Source of the DNA: Paratractidigestivibacter sp963605405
GTDB taxonomy: Bacteria; Actinomycetota; Coriobacteriia; Coriobacteriales; Atopobiaceae
NCBI GenBank assembly: GCA_963605405.1
Contig: CAVCUP010000013.1
Coordinates: forward strand, 14,325-78,324
Length of the DNA: 64,000 nt
Direction: 5' to 3'
In this document: positions 35,181 to 43,908 of the stretch, in pieces
Layout of the letters: each line of letters begins with the position of its first letter
Numbering within the stretch: the first letter of the stretch is position 1
Made by a program: the position numbers and the translations under genes
The notes under the pieces: model-generated
Database searches by the model: none
The model's input: only the letters and a program-made list of their open reading frames with translations
What the model was told of the DNA's origin: nothing

Positions 35181-38100
35181 TCATCCCTCCCCCACGACCG
35201 TCCCGAAACATGGGGCGATCGGCTTGGCGATATGGTCCTGGAGCTCTTCTGCAGGACAATGTAGCACCCAGTCGCAGAAAAGCCCGAATTCTTCTCTGCC
35301 TTGCAATCCTTCGAGATAACGCACCGAGCTCTCGAGCTCCATCCTCGCGGGCGAGCTCTCCATGGACACGCGGCGGGCATCCCCGTAGCCGGATATGGAG
35401 AGAAACCCGAGCTCTTCAAAGACCCCCAGGCCGCTCTCCACCTCAGGCTCGCTCAGCGGGCGAGAGGGCGCGCACTGCGCGGCCATGGCGACGATGCGCC
35501 CGGCGTCGAGGGCAAACCGGCCGCCCTCCGCCCTCCCGAGCGAGACGAGCGCCTTGTAGAGAGCCACCAGATCGTCTCTGGCGGGGGCGCCGGCGGCGAT
35601 GATCTGCTCGTTGAGGCGCACGTCGCGCCCGCCGAAGAGCAGCTGGACCCTCGACGGCAGGCCGTCGCGCCCGGCCCGCCCGCTCATCTGATTGAACTCG
35701 ACGCGCCCGAAGGGAAGCGTGTAGAGGACGACGTTGCGCACGTCGGGAAGATTCACGCCCTCGCCGAACGCGCTGGTAGAGACGATGCAGGTCAGCTCGC
35801 CCGATCTAAAGGCGCGCTCGACGCGGGCGCGCGTCTCGCGAGGGAGACCGGCATTATAGAACGAGATCCTCCCCGCGAGGTCGGCCACGCGGTGCCGCAG
35901 CATCCTCACCACGTCGACGGACTGCTGGCGGCTGGTGACGTAGACAATGGTCTTCTCGCCGCCGGAGACGAGGCTCACGAGCGCGCTTTCGCGGTCGCGC
36001 AGGCCGCGGAGGTCGTCGATGACGAGGTTGGGGCGCGCCGAGGCGTCCACGACCACGTCCTCCTTGCGCACGCCGAGAAGCGAGCAGGTCTCTCGGGAGG
36101 ACTCGTCCGAGGACGTCGCCGTCACGGCGAGACAGACGGGCTCCCCGAGCAGCGCGCGAACACGCGGCAGCTCGGCGTACGCCGGGCGGTGGCCGGACTT
36201 CGAAGCGCCGGCATGATGGGCCTCGTCGACCACGAGGAAGCGCACACGCCCGCACGACGCGAACTTCTCGGCATGGATGGCGAGGAACTCCGGGGTGGTG
36301 AGGACCACGTCGACGCTTCGGTCGGCGAGCCCGGAGAACGTGGCGTCGCGCTCCTGCCGGCCCGTCTCGCCCGTGAGGACGTCGGCGCGCAGGCCGAGGG
36401 AGCCGAGCGATGCGCGAAGGTGATAGGCCTGGTCGGCCACGAGCGCGCGAAGGGGATAGACGAAGACGGAGGCCGCCCCATCGAGAATCGCCGCGCGCGC
36501 GGCATGCAGCTGGAAGATAAGGGATTTGCCCCGGCCCGTGGCCATGACGGCGAGCGTGCTGCGGCCGTCGGCAAGCTTCTGAAGGGCAAACGCCTGGGCC
36601 GGGAGCAGGTCATGGTCGCCGATCATGCGGCGCGCGAGCCGGCGGGCGAGCTCGTCGGCGCCCAGGCCGTCGAGTTCCCTAGGGGAGACTTCGACCGCAG
36701 GGACCCCCTCCCCAGAGCAGGACCCGCCCGAGCCCTCGGCACGCCCGGCCCCGACCGAGCCCGGATGCCCCGCCCCGGGAAGCGGCGGCGCGCCGTCCCT
36801 CTCCGCGTTCTTCGGCCCCTCGTTTTCCGGCACGGCGCCGTCAGGCGTCTCGCCCTCGGTCCCGGCGCCGCGGCGGACGAGGATGTCCTTGACCATGAGC
36901 TTGGCCTTGGTCCTGCCCTGCCAGGTCTCGTTGACGGCCTCGAACACGAGGTCGACGGCCTCGTCGCAAGCCACGAGGCGTTCCGGCTCCGGCGCGCGGA
37001 ACATGATGGCGGGAACGCTACCCACGCCGTCCGTCGCAACGAAGCGCAGGTGGGACTGGTCGGCGCCCACGAGCCCGCGGCCGCGCATGCTGACGCCGCG
37101 CGCGCCGAGGAGCGGCTTCTTGTTTCCCTGGCCGAACGGCTGGAGAACCTCGAGGCCGGCGATCGTCTCGACGCTGAGCTCGGAGAGACCGACCATGGCG
37201 GCGACCTCGCCGATGTCCTCGAACTGCTCGGCAGGGAGCCTCGAGAGGACCTCCTCGAGGCGCTCGCGGAACTCGTCGATGCGGGACTCCTCGCAGGTCA
37301 CGCCGACGGCGCCCGCATGCCCGCCGAAACGCACGAGGCAGTCGGAGCACTGCTCGACGGCGTGGAAGAGGTCGACCGACCCCACCGAGCGCCCGGAGCC
37401 CTTTGCGATCCCGTCGGAGACGCTGAAGAGAATCGCGGGCACATGGAAACGGTTGACGATGCGGGAGGCGACGATGCCCTTGACGCCCTCGTGCCAGCCT
37501 TCTCCCCCGACGACCACGGCATGCCCGTCGGCGTAGCCGCCCGCCTCTATGGCCGCCATGGCGGACTCCGTGAGCTGCGACTCGATCGCGCGGCGCTCGG
37601 TGTTCGTCTGCTCGAGGCTCTCGGCAAGAAGCGATGCGCGGCGCGGGTCCTGTTCCATGAGCAGGCCGAACGCCGTGTCCGTGGACCCCATGCGCCCGGC
37701 GGCGTTCAGCCTCGGAATGAGCGAGAAGGGCAGCGAGTCGGCCGTCACCGAGGCGATGTCGACGTTCGCGGTGGCCGCGAGCGCGGCGATGCCGGGGCGA
37801 GGCTCGCGTCTCATCCGCTCGAGGCCGTCCGCCACCAGGGCCCGGTTCTCCCCCTGGAGAAGCATCATGTCCGAAAGCGTCCCGAGCATTGCGACGTCGG
37901 TGAACTCCCGCCAAAGCCCCGGCTCGCCAAGGCGGCGACCGAGCTCATGGACGAGCTTCAGCGCCACGCCCGCGCCCGCGAGCTCACGGGAGGGGCAGTC
38001 CGCGGAGAGCTTCGGGTCGGCGACGGGAACGCCGCTCGGCACGAGGTCGGACGGCTCGTGATGGTCTGTGACGACGACATCGATGCCTCGCGCCACGAGC

Positions 38101-38579
38101 TCCTCGACCTCAGCGCCCGACGCGATGCCGTTGTCCACGGTGATCAGCAGGCCGGGCGCGCAGTTGGCCAGCACGCGGGAAAGCGCTGCGCGGGATAGCC
38201 CGTACCCCTCGCCGAAGCGCAGGGGGATGAACGGGTGCGCCTCGGCGCCCAGGCGCCTCAAGGCAAGGGTGAGAAGGCATGTGGAGGTCATGCCGTCGAC
38301 ATCGAAGTCGCCGAAGACGGCAATGGTCTCGCGGGACCGTATCGCCGCCTCGACGCGTTCCGCCGCGTCGCCCAAGCCGGGGATAGCCAAAGGGTCTGCC
38401 CAGTCGCGTTCGAGCGAGGGCTCGAGAAACGCGCGCGCGGCGCCCACGTCGCTGAAGCCGCGCGCAGCGAGAACGCGCGCGACGACGGCGTTCACGCCAA
38501 GCTCCTCGCGGAGCCTGAGCTCGGCGGCGGGATCGGCGGGAAGGACCGACCAGCGCCGGCTCTCCGCGATTCCGGCCAA
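35181..38579 (-). CDS. recJ: RecJ exonuclease fused to a RecQ-like DEAH helicase
   Basis: A two-enzyme protein of 1132 residues. Residues 1 to about 580 are a complete RecJ 5'-3' single-strand exonuclease: DFDVDGMTST, TVDNG, VTDHHEPSD, GTLSDMM, RLNAAGRMG, and the DHHA1 motif FGGHAGAVGV. After a Gly/Pro/Glu-rich linker (about 585-650) comes an SF2 helicase: Walker A MATGRGKSLIF, DEAH as VVDEAHHAG, TATSSDE as motif III, and motif VI QMSGRAGRDG, closest in form to RecQ. A usual RecJ is 570-780 residues. The fusion would let unwinding feed resection directly. The start abuts the secD-like stop, and the end overlaps relA. Confidence 0.93.
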   Translation of the reverse strand: MAGIAESRRWSVLPADPAAELRLREELGVNAVVARVLAARGFSDVGAARAFLEPSLERDWADPLAIPGLGDAAERVEAAIRSRETIAVFGDFDVDGMTSTCLLTLALRRLGAEAHPFIPLRFGEGYGLSRAALSRVLANCAPGLLITVDNGIASGAEVEELVARGIDVVVTDHHEPSDLVPSGVPVADPKLSADCPSRELAGAGVALKLVHELGRRLGEPGLWREFTDVAMLGTLSDMMLLQGENRALVADGLERMRREPRPGIAALAATANVDIASVTADSLPFSLIPRLNAAGRMGSTDTAFGLLMEQDPRRASLLAESLEQTNTERRAIESQLTESAMAAIEAGGYADGHAVVVGGEGWHEGVKGIVASRIVNRFHVPAILFSVSDGIAKGSGRSVGSVDLFHAVEQCSDCLVRFGGHAGAVGVTCEESRIDEFRERLEEVLSRLPAEQFEDIGEVAAMVGLSELSVETIAGLEVLQPFGQGNKKPLLGARGVSMRGRGLVGADQSHLRFVATDGVGSVPAIMFRAPEPERLVACDEAVDLVFEAVNETWQGRTKAKLMVKDILVRRGAGTEGETPDGAVPENEGPKNAERDGAPPLPGAGHPGSVGAGRAEGSGGSCSGEGVPAVEVSPRELDGLGADELARRLARRMIGDHDLLPAQAFALQKLADGRSTLAVMATGRGKSLIFQLHAARAAILDGAASVFVYPLRALVADQAYHLRASLGSLGLRADVLTGETGRQERDATFSGLADRSVDVVLTTPEFLAIHAEKFASCGRVRFLVVDEAHHAGASKSGHRPAYAELPRVRALLGEPVCLAVTATSSDESSRETCSLLGVRKEDVVVDASARPNLVIDDLRGLRDRESALVSLVSGGEKTIVYVTSRQQSVDVVRMLRHRVADLAGRISFYNAGLPRETRARVERAFRSGELTCIVSTSAFGEGVNLPDVRNVVLYTLPFGRVEFNQMSGRAGRDGLPSRVQLLFGGRDVRLNEQIIAAGAPARDDLVALYKALVSLGRAEGGRFALDAGRIVAMAAQCAPSRPLSEPEVESGLGVFEELGFLSISGYGDARRVSMESSPARMELESSVRYLEGLQGREEFGLFCDWVLHCPAEELQDHIAKPIAPCFGTVVGEG

Positions 38580-40058
38580 CTACCTCACGTCCTCGTCGGA
38601 ATCCCCGTCGGAGCCGCCGGCGGAATCACGGCGCGCGGGCGACGCTCCCGCTCCCCACGCGCCCGGGTTCCTGCGGGCGGGCCCGCGGCCGATCAGGCGA
38701 AGGCCGGGTGCCGCTACGAGGACCGTGGCCACGCCGACGCAGCCGCCGAGGAGAAGAACCGTGATGCCGATCTCTCCCGGTGCCCCGCCCAAGGCGCCGG
38801 CGGCGAGGATATAGGCCGCGGCGAGCGCGAAGAAGACGCAGAGTTCGATGACGGCGGGCTTAACGGCGGAATCGGCCACGAGAATTGCCGCGTTCTTGGG
38901 CGTCTTGCCCTCCCTGACCTTCTTGCGCCAGGAATCGAGGAGCGAGATGACGCCGAGGGCGGAGCAGAGTACCTCGAACACGATGGCCACGAAGGACCAC
39001 CTCGTGAGGACGAACACGTTCGAATACGAGGCGAGGGAGAGAAGCCCGACGCCCATGCCGAGCGTCGCCGACGGGGCGGCGGCGACGAGAAGCGCGGAGC
39101 CGCGGAAGACGACGGCCGACGCGAGCGCGACGACGGCAATGCCTCCGAGCACGGCGATCATAAGCTTGGTGTAGGTGTGGTCGCCGAGAAGCGCCCCGCG
39201 CGTGGCCGAGCCCTCATAGGCGAGCGCCACGGGAAGGGTGCCGGAGTCGAGCGAGCTCTTGAGCTGCGTCGCCTCGTCAAGCGTGAACCCGCCGGAAATG
39301 GAGACCTGGCCGCCGGCGATCTCGGAGGAGACGGACGGGGCGGTCTCGACCACGCCGTCCACGATGACGGCTATCTGGCCGTTGGACTCGGCCAGCTCCT
39401 TGGTGACCTCGGCGAACTTGTCGGCGCCCTCGGAGTCGAAGGTGATGTTCACGGCATACGCAAGGCCGCTCGTGGACGCGGAGGACGACGAGTACGAGAC
39501 GGAGGCGGAGGAAACGTGCGAGCCGTCGAGGAACGCGGTATAGCTGCCCTCCTCGAGCTCGACGCCCTCGGTGCCGTTCTGGATCTTTGCGAGGGCCTCG
39601 GCGTCGCCGATGTCGTCGACACGGGCAAGCTCGAACTTGCCGGTCTTGCCGATGGAGGCGGCGAGCGCCTCGGCGTCGTCGGTCGCCGGGACGGTCACCT
39701 TGACCGTCGTCGCATCCTGGGACTCGACGACGTAGCTCACGGCGCCCAGGCCCTCGAGGCGCTTCTCGAGTATAGAGACGACCTCATCCATCTGGGAGGA
39801 CTCGGCGCCGTCCGCCGCAGTGTAGGTGAGCTCCGTGCCGCCCTGCAGGTCAACGCCCACGGAGAGCGTGCCGAAGAACGCGGCGGCGCATGCGATGCCC
39901 GCGACGCAGAGCGCGGCCGCGAACGCGATGCCGCGGAAACTGCGCTTGGCCTGCGGGGCAGCGCCCCTCTTCTTGGCGAACTGGCTGGACTGGCCGGTGG
40001 ACTCGCGCCACCTGTCGACGCCGGTCTTGGGCGCGTCGGACTCGACCTTATTGGCCAT
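38580..40058 (-). CDS. secD: SecD-like protein translocase subunit, divergent, no SecF
   Basis: A 492-residue membrane protein. One N-terminal helix is followed by GVDLQGGTELTYTAA (the SecD DLxGG block), a periplasmic P1-type region of about 270 residues (KRLEGLGAVSYVVESQ; ISGGFTLDEATQLKSSLDSGTLPVAL in part), then five to six helices. In typical SecD the membrane part has a GIAGIVLTIGMAVDANVLI block with a functional Asp; here the matching stretch is ATLGMGVGLLSLASYSNVF, without that Asp. No secF follows; recJ starts at the next base. The long frame upstream of 40058 is a shadow of tgt. AGAGG precedes the ATG. Confidence 0.85.
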   Translation of the reverse strand: MANKVESDAPKTGVDRWRESTGQSSQFAKKRGAAPQAKRSFRGIAFAAALCVAGIACAAAFFGTLSVGVDLQGGTELTYTAADGAESSQMDEVVSILEKRLEGLGAVSYVVESQDATTVKVTVPATDDAEALAASIGKTGKFELARVDDIGDAEALAKIQNGTEGVELEEGSYTAFLDGSHVSSASVSYSSSSASTSGLAYAVNITFDSEGADKFAEVTKELAESNGQIAVIVDGVVETAPSVSSEIAGGQVSISGGFTLDEATQLKSSLDSGTLPVALAYEGSATRGALLGDHTYTKLMIAVLGGIAVVALASAVVFRGSALLVAAAPSATLGMGVGLLSLASYSNVFVLTRWSFVAIVFEVLCSALGVISLLDSWRKKVREGKTPKNAAILVADSAVKPAVIELCVFFALAAAYILAAGALGGAPGEIGITVLLLGGCVGVATVLVAAPGLRLIGRGPARRNPGAWGAGASPARRDSAGGSDGDSDEDVR

Positions 40059-40125
40059 AGGGGAACCTCTTCGATTTGAACGGGGCCAGCGGCCCTCACT
40101 GATTGAACCTATCGAGTATAGATCA

Positions 40126-40176
40126 GGGAGGGCCCTCCGACGAGAAGGGCCCTCCTCCCCGAAGGAAGGAGGGCCC
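40126..40176 (-). promoter_or_regulatory. Alternative hairpins between tgt and secD
   Basis: Three segments are mutually complementary: 40127-40136 (GGAGGGCCCT), 40146-40156 (AGGGCCCTCCT) and 40167-40176 (AGGAGGGCCC or nearly so). The middle one can pair with either side but not both, as in an attenuator. There is no clear U-tract. Confidence 0.5.
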
Positions 40177-40255
40177 GAGGCTGTCTTTGCTCGAGCGCGG
40201 GGAATCGACCGGGCAGCGCCCGCCCGAAGGGCCCCTGCGCCTCTCTCCGGCGCAG

Positions 40256-41458
40256 TTACCAGTCGTTCGATGCGGGCGAGGCCATCCAATCGGACACAAA
40301 CGAGGCATAGGTGCCGTCGATAATGGACTGCCTGGCGCGGCGCATGAGGTCGAGCAGGTACCAGATGTTGTGCTCGGAGATGAGGATGGAGCCGAGCATT
40401 TCCTTTTGGCGCACGAGATGGTGGATATAGGCGCGCGTGAAGCCGGCCGAGCACGCCGGGCAGCCGCAGCCCTCGTCGAGAGGGCGCCCGTCTTCCCGGA
40501 AGCGGGCGTTCTTGAGATTGATGCGGCCCTCGTTGGAGAACGCCGTGCCGGTTCGCGCGGTGCGGGTGGGCAGGACGCAGTCGAACATGTCCACGCCGCA
40601 GGCGACGCCGCGGACGAGCGTCGTCGGGTTGCCGACGCCCATAAGATAACGGGGCTTCTCCCTCGGCATATGCTCGGCGCAGAGCGGGGCGAGGCTCTCG
40701 AACATCGTCTCGTGGTCCTCCCCCACCGAGTAGCCCCCGATGCCGTATCCGGGGAAGTCGCCGGCGTCCTCGAGGTGCTGGATGCTGCGGACGCGCAGGT
40801 CGAGGTGCATGCCGCCCTGGACGATGCCGAAGAGCGCCTGGTCGGGCCTCGTGTGCGCCTTGAAGCATCGGTCGGCCCACATGCTGGAGAGCTCGACCGC
40901 CCGCGCGACCTTGGCGCGCGAAGCGGGGAAGCCCACGCACTGGTCGAGCTGCATGGTGATGTCCGCCCCGAGCTTCTGGGCGATGGCCATGTTCTCCTCC
41001 GGCGTCCACTCCTGCCAGCGACCGTCGTAGTCCACCGCCCGGAAGCGGATGCCGTTGTCGGAGAGCTTGACGAACTCCTCGTGGGAAAAGACCTGGAAGC
41101 CGCCGGAGTCCGTGAGGATCGGACCGCCCCAGCGCATGAACTCGTGGACGCCGCCCATACGCTCGACGAGGTCGGCGCCGGGCCTCTGGGAGAGATGGTA
41201 AAGATTGTTGAGCAGGATCTTTGTCCCCATCTGCTCGAGCGTGGCCGGCAAGACGCCCTTGACCGTCGCTTTTGTGCCCACAGGCATAAAGATCGGCGTC
41301 GGAATGTCCCCATGAGGCGTGTGGAAGACGCCGGCGCGCGCGTGGGTGGCGGGGTCCTCGGCCACGATGTCGTAGGTGAACCAGCGGTCCTGCTCGACGA
41401 CCTCGCCCTGGCCCGCGAGCCTCTCGCTGGCGCACTTGCCGTATCCGTAATCGCACAT
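40256..41458 (-). CDS. tgt: tRNA-guanine transglycosylase
   Basis: A 400-residue enzyme that exchanges G34 of tRNA (His, Asn, Asp, Tyr) for the queuosine precursor preQ1. ILTDSGGFQVFS holds the catalytic Asp region, GIVQGGMHLDLR and YLMGVGNPTTLV are substrate loops, and FDCVLPTRTAR is the nucleophile region. The zinc site is CGCPAC plus a later Cys/His (HH in YIHHLVRQKE). The length is normal. queA and queH, the next steps of the pathway, lie 4-6 kb upstream. Confidence 0.97.
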   Translation of the reverse strand: MCDYGYGKCASERLAGQGEVVEQDRWFTYDIVAEDPATHARAGVFHTPHGDIPTPIFMPVGTKATVKGVLPATLEQMGTKILLNNLYHLSQRPGADLVERMGGVHEFMRWGGPILTDSGGFQVFSHEEFVKLSDNGIRFRAVDYDGRWQEWTPEENMAIAQKLGADITMQLDQCVGFPASRAKVARAVELSSMWADRCFKAHTRPDQALFGIVQGGMHLDLRVRSIQHLEDAGDFPGYGIGGYSVGEDHETMFESLAPLCAEHMPREKPRYLMGVGNPTTLVRGVACGVDMFDCVLPTRTARTGTAFSNEGRINLKNARFREDGRPLDEGCGCPACSAGFTRAYIHHLVRQKEMLGSILISEHNIWYLLDLMRRARQSIIDGTYASFVSDWMASPASNDW

Positions 41459-41504
41459 AGGTAAACACTCCCGTCCGGGCGCGCTGCGCCACGTTACACA
41501 AAGA

Positions 41505-41533
41505 AAGCCCGGCGCACTTGAGCGCCGGGCTTA
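41505..41533 (-). terminator. ptsH terminator
   Basis: A stem AAGCCCGGCGC with GCGCCGGGCTT (loop of about 6 nt) is followed on the gene strand by TCTTTGTG. Confidence 0.8.
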
Positions 41534-41560
41534 TCAGTCTAGCCTTACTCGGCCCAGCGA

Positions 41561-41833
41561 CTACTCGCCGAAGCGGGAGTCGATGAGGGCGACGAGGGCG
41601 TCGAGAGCGGCCTGCTCGTCCTCGCCGTCGCAAGCAACCTCAACGGTGGTGCCGGTGCCGAGGCCGGCAGCCAGGATCATCATGATGGACTTGGCGTTGA
41701 CGGGAGCAGAGTCCTTGTCGACGTTCTTGATGGTGACGTTGGACTGGTACTTCTTGGCCTCGGTCACGAAGAGCGAAGCGGGACGGGCGTGAAGGCCGGT
41801 GGCGTTGGTGATGCTGGTCTGCTTAGAAACCAT
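41561..41833 (-). CDS. ptsH: Phosphocarrier protein HPr
   Basis: A 90-residue HPr of the sugar phosphotransferase system. NATGLHARPAS carries the phosphoacceptor His-15, and NAKSIMMILAAG contains the serine (about residue 49) that HPr kinase would modify in Gram-positive catabolite control. No ptsI follows; tgt is downstream beyond a terminator. ATG 41833 with GGAAAGGGAG ahead. The 294 bp up to the next plus-strand gene is a divergent promoter region with a TAATAT box near 41895. Confidence 0.97.
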   Translation of the reverse strand: MVSKQTSITNATGLHARPASLFVTEAKKYQSNVTIKNVDKDSAPVNAKSIMMILAAGLGTGTTVEVACDGEDEQAALDALVALIDSRFGE

Positions 41834-42127
41834 GATGGAGACTCCCTTTCCGATGATTCCGATATGGGGAGAGGTTGTCCCCCCAACCTGTTGGACATAT
41901 TAGCAAAGGCTGAGAGAATTTGAGCCGAGGATATCGGCAACGAGCGAAATGGGGCGCTCACCGCCGCGCGGGGCACGCTCACCCCCGTTTGCCGCACAAT
42001 AGGGACACCGAGCGACGCTGATTTCCGGCATCGGCGGCAAGAAGCCGGGAGAACCGCTGGAGTAAGACGCGAAAAAACGCCGGTAACTGGCCTTTTATGA
42101 GATATGACGGCGAGAGACGAGAAGCAC

Positions 42128-43495
42128 ATGGCTGACGAAGCGACCAAAGACCCCGTCGAGGACGGCGGCCTCGATATACCCTGGCGGCTGAAAGCCGCCT
42201 TGCAAAACCCCGGGGACGCGGAGGCCTCCATCGGCGAGACGGCCGGCGGCGACCTCCCCGCCGACTTGGCGAAAACCGAAGACGGGAGCCACGACCTCGC
42301 GATCGTTGACGGCGAGAGACCCGACGAGAAGGCGACGGGCACGGCGGCCGACAAGGCACTCGGCATGGCCAGGGGCGCCGCGGGAACGCTCAAGGCGGGC
42401 GCCTTCGCCATCCGCGACGTCCACAACGCCTCGCGCCAAAGCGCGGGCGCGCGTGCGCAGGCCCGCGCCGTCCAGGATGCGCTCGAGGGCGACCGACGCA
42501 TGCTCTCCCACCGACAAGAGATCGAGGCGTCGTTCGATGAGATACTCGCCGCGCAGACGGAGACCGCGGAGAGAAACCGGTCCCTCATCGAGTCCGTCCG
42601 GCGCAAGGCGGAAGGCGTGGCCGAGGAGCACTCGGCGCTCGTCGCCGACCTCGACGAGCTCAAGGCGGCGAACGCCTCGGCGATCAGGCCGTACAAGCAC
42701 CTGGTAGAGACCTCAAAGGACGAGCTCGACGACTGCAAGCGGGTTCTCATTGAGGCAAAGCGCGCGGTAAAGTCGGCAGAGTCCCAGCTCCAAGAGGCCA
42801 AGGAGCGGCGCGAAGCCGCATACACGTCCGCGAGCCGCAGCTTCGACAACTCCCGGGCAAGGCAGCTCCGCGTGGAGCAGGAGTTGAAGAAACTGCAGCA
42901 AGACGGCGGAGCCGCTGCGGCGGTCTCGCGGCTACAGGCCGACAACGCGGCCACCGTCGAGAACGTCCGCAGCGCCAAGGCCGCGGTCGAGAAGGCCTCC
43001 AGGGACGGCCAGGCCGCCGTGGACAACGCGCAGACCCATTTCTGGACGCAGAGCCAGTCGCTGCAGAGCGCGCAGGCCAAGTACGACGCCGCGCTCGCGA
43101 AGCACCATGCGCATAAGACCGAGCACGACAAAATGGCCGACGACGCCGCGGCGCAGGAAAAAGAGCTCCAGGAGCGCATCGAGGACAAGAAGCGCAGCCT
43201 CGACGCGCTCCGCGCCGAGATGGACGATGCGCAGAGGGCGCTCGAAGAGGCGCAGGGACTTATCGACGAGGCGAAGCTGATCCGCTCGACGCCCGAGGAG
43301 ACGGAGAGGCTCGAGCAGTCGATAGCCGCCCAGCAGGCCGATCTCGACGAAGCGAACTGCGAGGTCGAGCACCTCGCAGTCACCGAGAAGCAGCTGAGGC
43401 AGGCCACGCGGGGGTCGCGCGTCGCGCTTATCGCCGCAGCTGTCGTCGTTTTGATCGTGGTCGCGGTCATCGCCGCGAGCTGCACGGCTAAGTAA
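42128..43495 (+). CDS. Coiled-coil protein with C-terminal membrane helix
   Basis: Unknown function, 455 residues from the ATG at 42128 (an ATG at 42104 would add eight). The first 90 residues are acidic and probably flexible. Residues of about 100-420 are almost all Ala/Glu/Lys/Arg heptad-like helix, e.g. KRAVKSAESQLQEAKERRE and ALRAEMDDAQRALEEAQG, and form a long coiled coil. A single hydrophobic helix (VALIAAAVVVLIVVAVIAA) ends in SCTAK, so the rod projects into the cytoplasm from a tail anchor. It resembles no enzyme; a scaffold role is only a guess. Repeat array A begins about 100 bp after the stop. Confidence 0.75.
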   Translation: MADEATKDPVEDGGLDIPWRLKAALQNPGDAEASIGETAGGDLPADLAKTEDGSHDLAIVDGERPDEKATGTAADKALGMARGAAGTLKAGAFAIRDVHNASRQSAGARAQARAVQDALEGDRRMLSHRQEIEASFDEILAAQTETAERNRSLIESVRRKAEGVAEEHSALVADLDELKAANASAIRPYKHLVETSKDELDDCKRVLIEAKRAVKSAESQLQEAKERREAAYTSASRSFDNSRARQLRVEQELKKLQQDGGAAAAVSRLQADNAATVENVRSAKAAVEKASRDGQAAVDNAQTHFWTQSQSLQSAQAKYDAALAKHHAHKTEHDKMADDAAAQEKELQERIEDKKRSLDALRAEMDDAQRALEEAQGLIDEAKLIRSTPEETERLEQSIAAQQADLDEANCEVEHLAVTEKQLRQATRGSRVALIAAAVVVLIVVAVIAASCTAK

Positions 43496-43592
43496 CGGGC
43501 GCCGGATGGTGTTTGCGCAAGGGATGGCGGGCCCCGCGGAAGGGACCCGCTCTTTTCTTGGCGCGGGCTGTGACGCAGGCCGGCGCCCCCAC

Positions 43593-43855
43593 GCCCCCGA
43601 AACCGCGCCGCGCAGCAATGGCCGCATCCCTCCCGCCCTGGGATAGCGCCGCGCAGTAAAGCCAGGGCCCCATCCGCCCCAAAACGTCGCCGCGCAGTAA
43701 CGTTGGGCCCCCGATCGCCCTAAAGTAGCGCCGCGCAGTAACGGCGGGTTACTGCGCGGCGCGATTCCAGGGCTTGCGAGGATCACCGATTGCTGCGCGG
43801 CACGTTTCCGGGGCTGATTGGGCAAGTAGCTTACTGCGCGGCGCGATTCCAGGGC
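43593..43855. repeat. Repeat array A: seven units, 41-bp period, facing outward from a dyad
   Basis: Four reverse units start at 43593, 43635, 43676 and 43717, and three forward units at 43748, 43789 and 43830. Each is about 26 bp (forward consensus RTTRCTGSGCGGCG, four variable bases, TTCCRGGGC or similar) followed by about 15 bp without conservation. The start-to-start spacing is 41 or 42 bp. The innermost units form CGCCGCGCAGTAAC, a 5-bp gap, then GTTACTGCGCGGCG, a perfect 14-bp palindrome. Units at 43748 and 43830 are identical over 29 bases including the tail. The array fills the gap between two convergent genes. Confidence 0.9.
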
Positions 43856-43908
43856 TTGCGCTACCGCCGAGGGCGATGCCGGCGCGGCGGCCCGCCCATC
43901 GGAGCGTA

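Noticed and set aside
41459..41633. Longer start for the SecD-like frame reaching past tgt
   Set aside because: That part is the opposite-phase shadow of tgt. Real SecD-like sequence begins MANKVESDAPK at 40058.
43593..43855. REP/BIME element
   Set aside because: REP units are single short palindromes, often with a RAYT transposase. Here each unit is not itself a clear palindrome, and no RAYT gene is seen. A distant relationship is not excluded.
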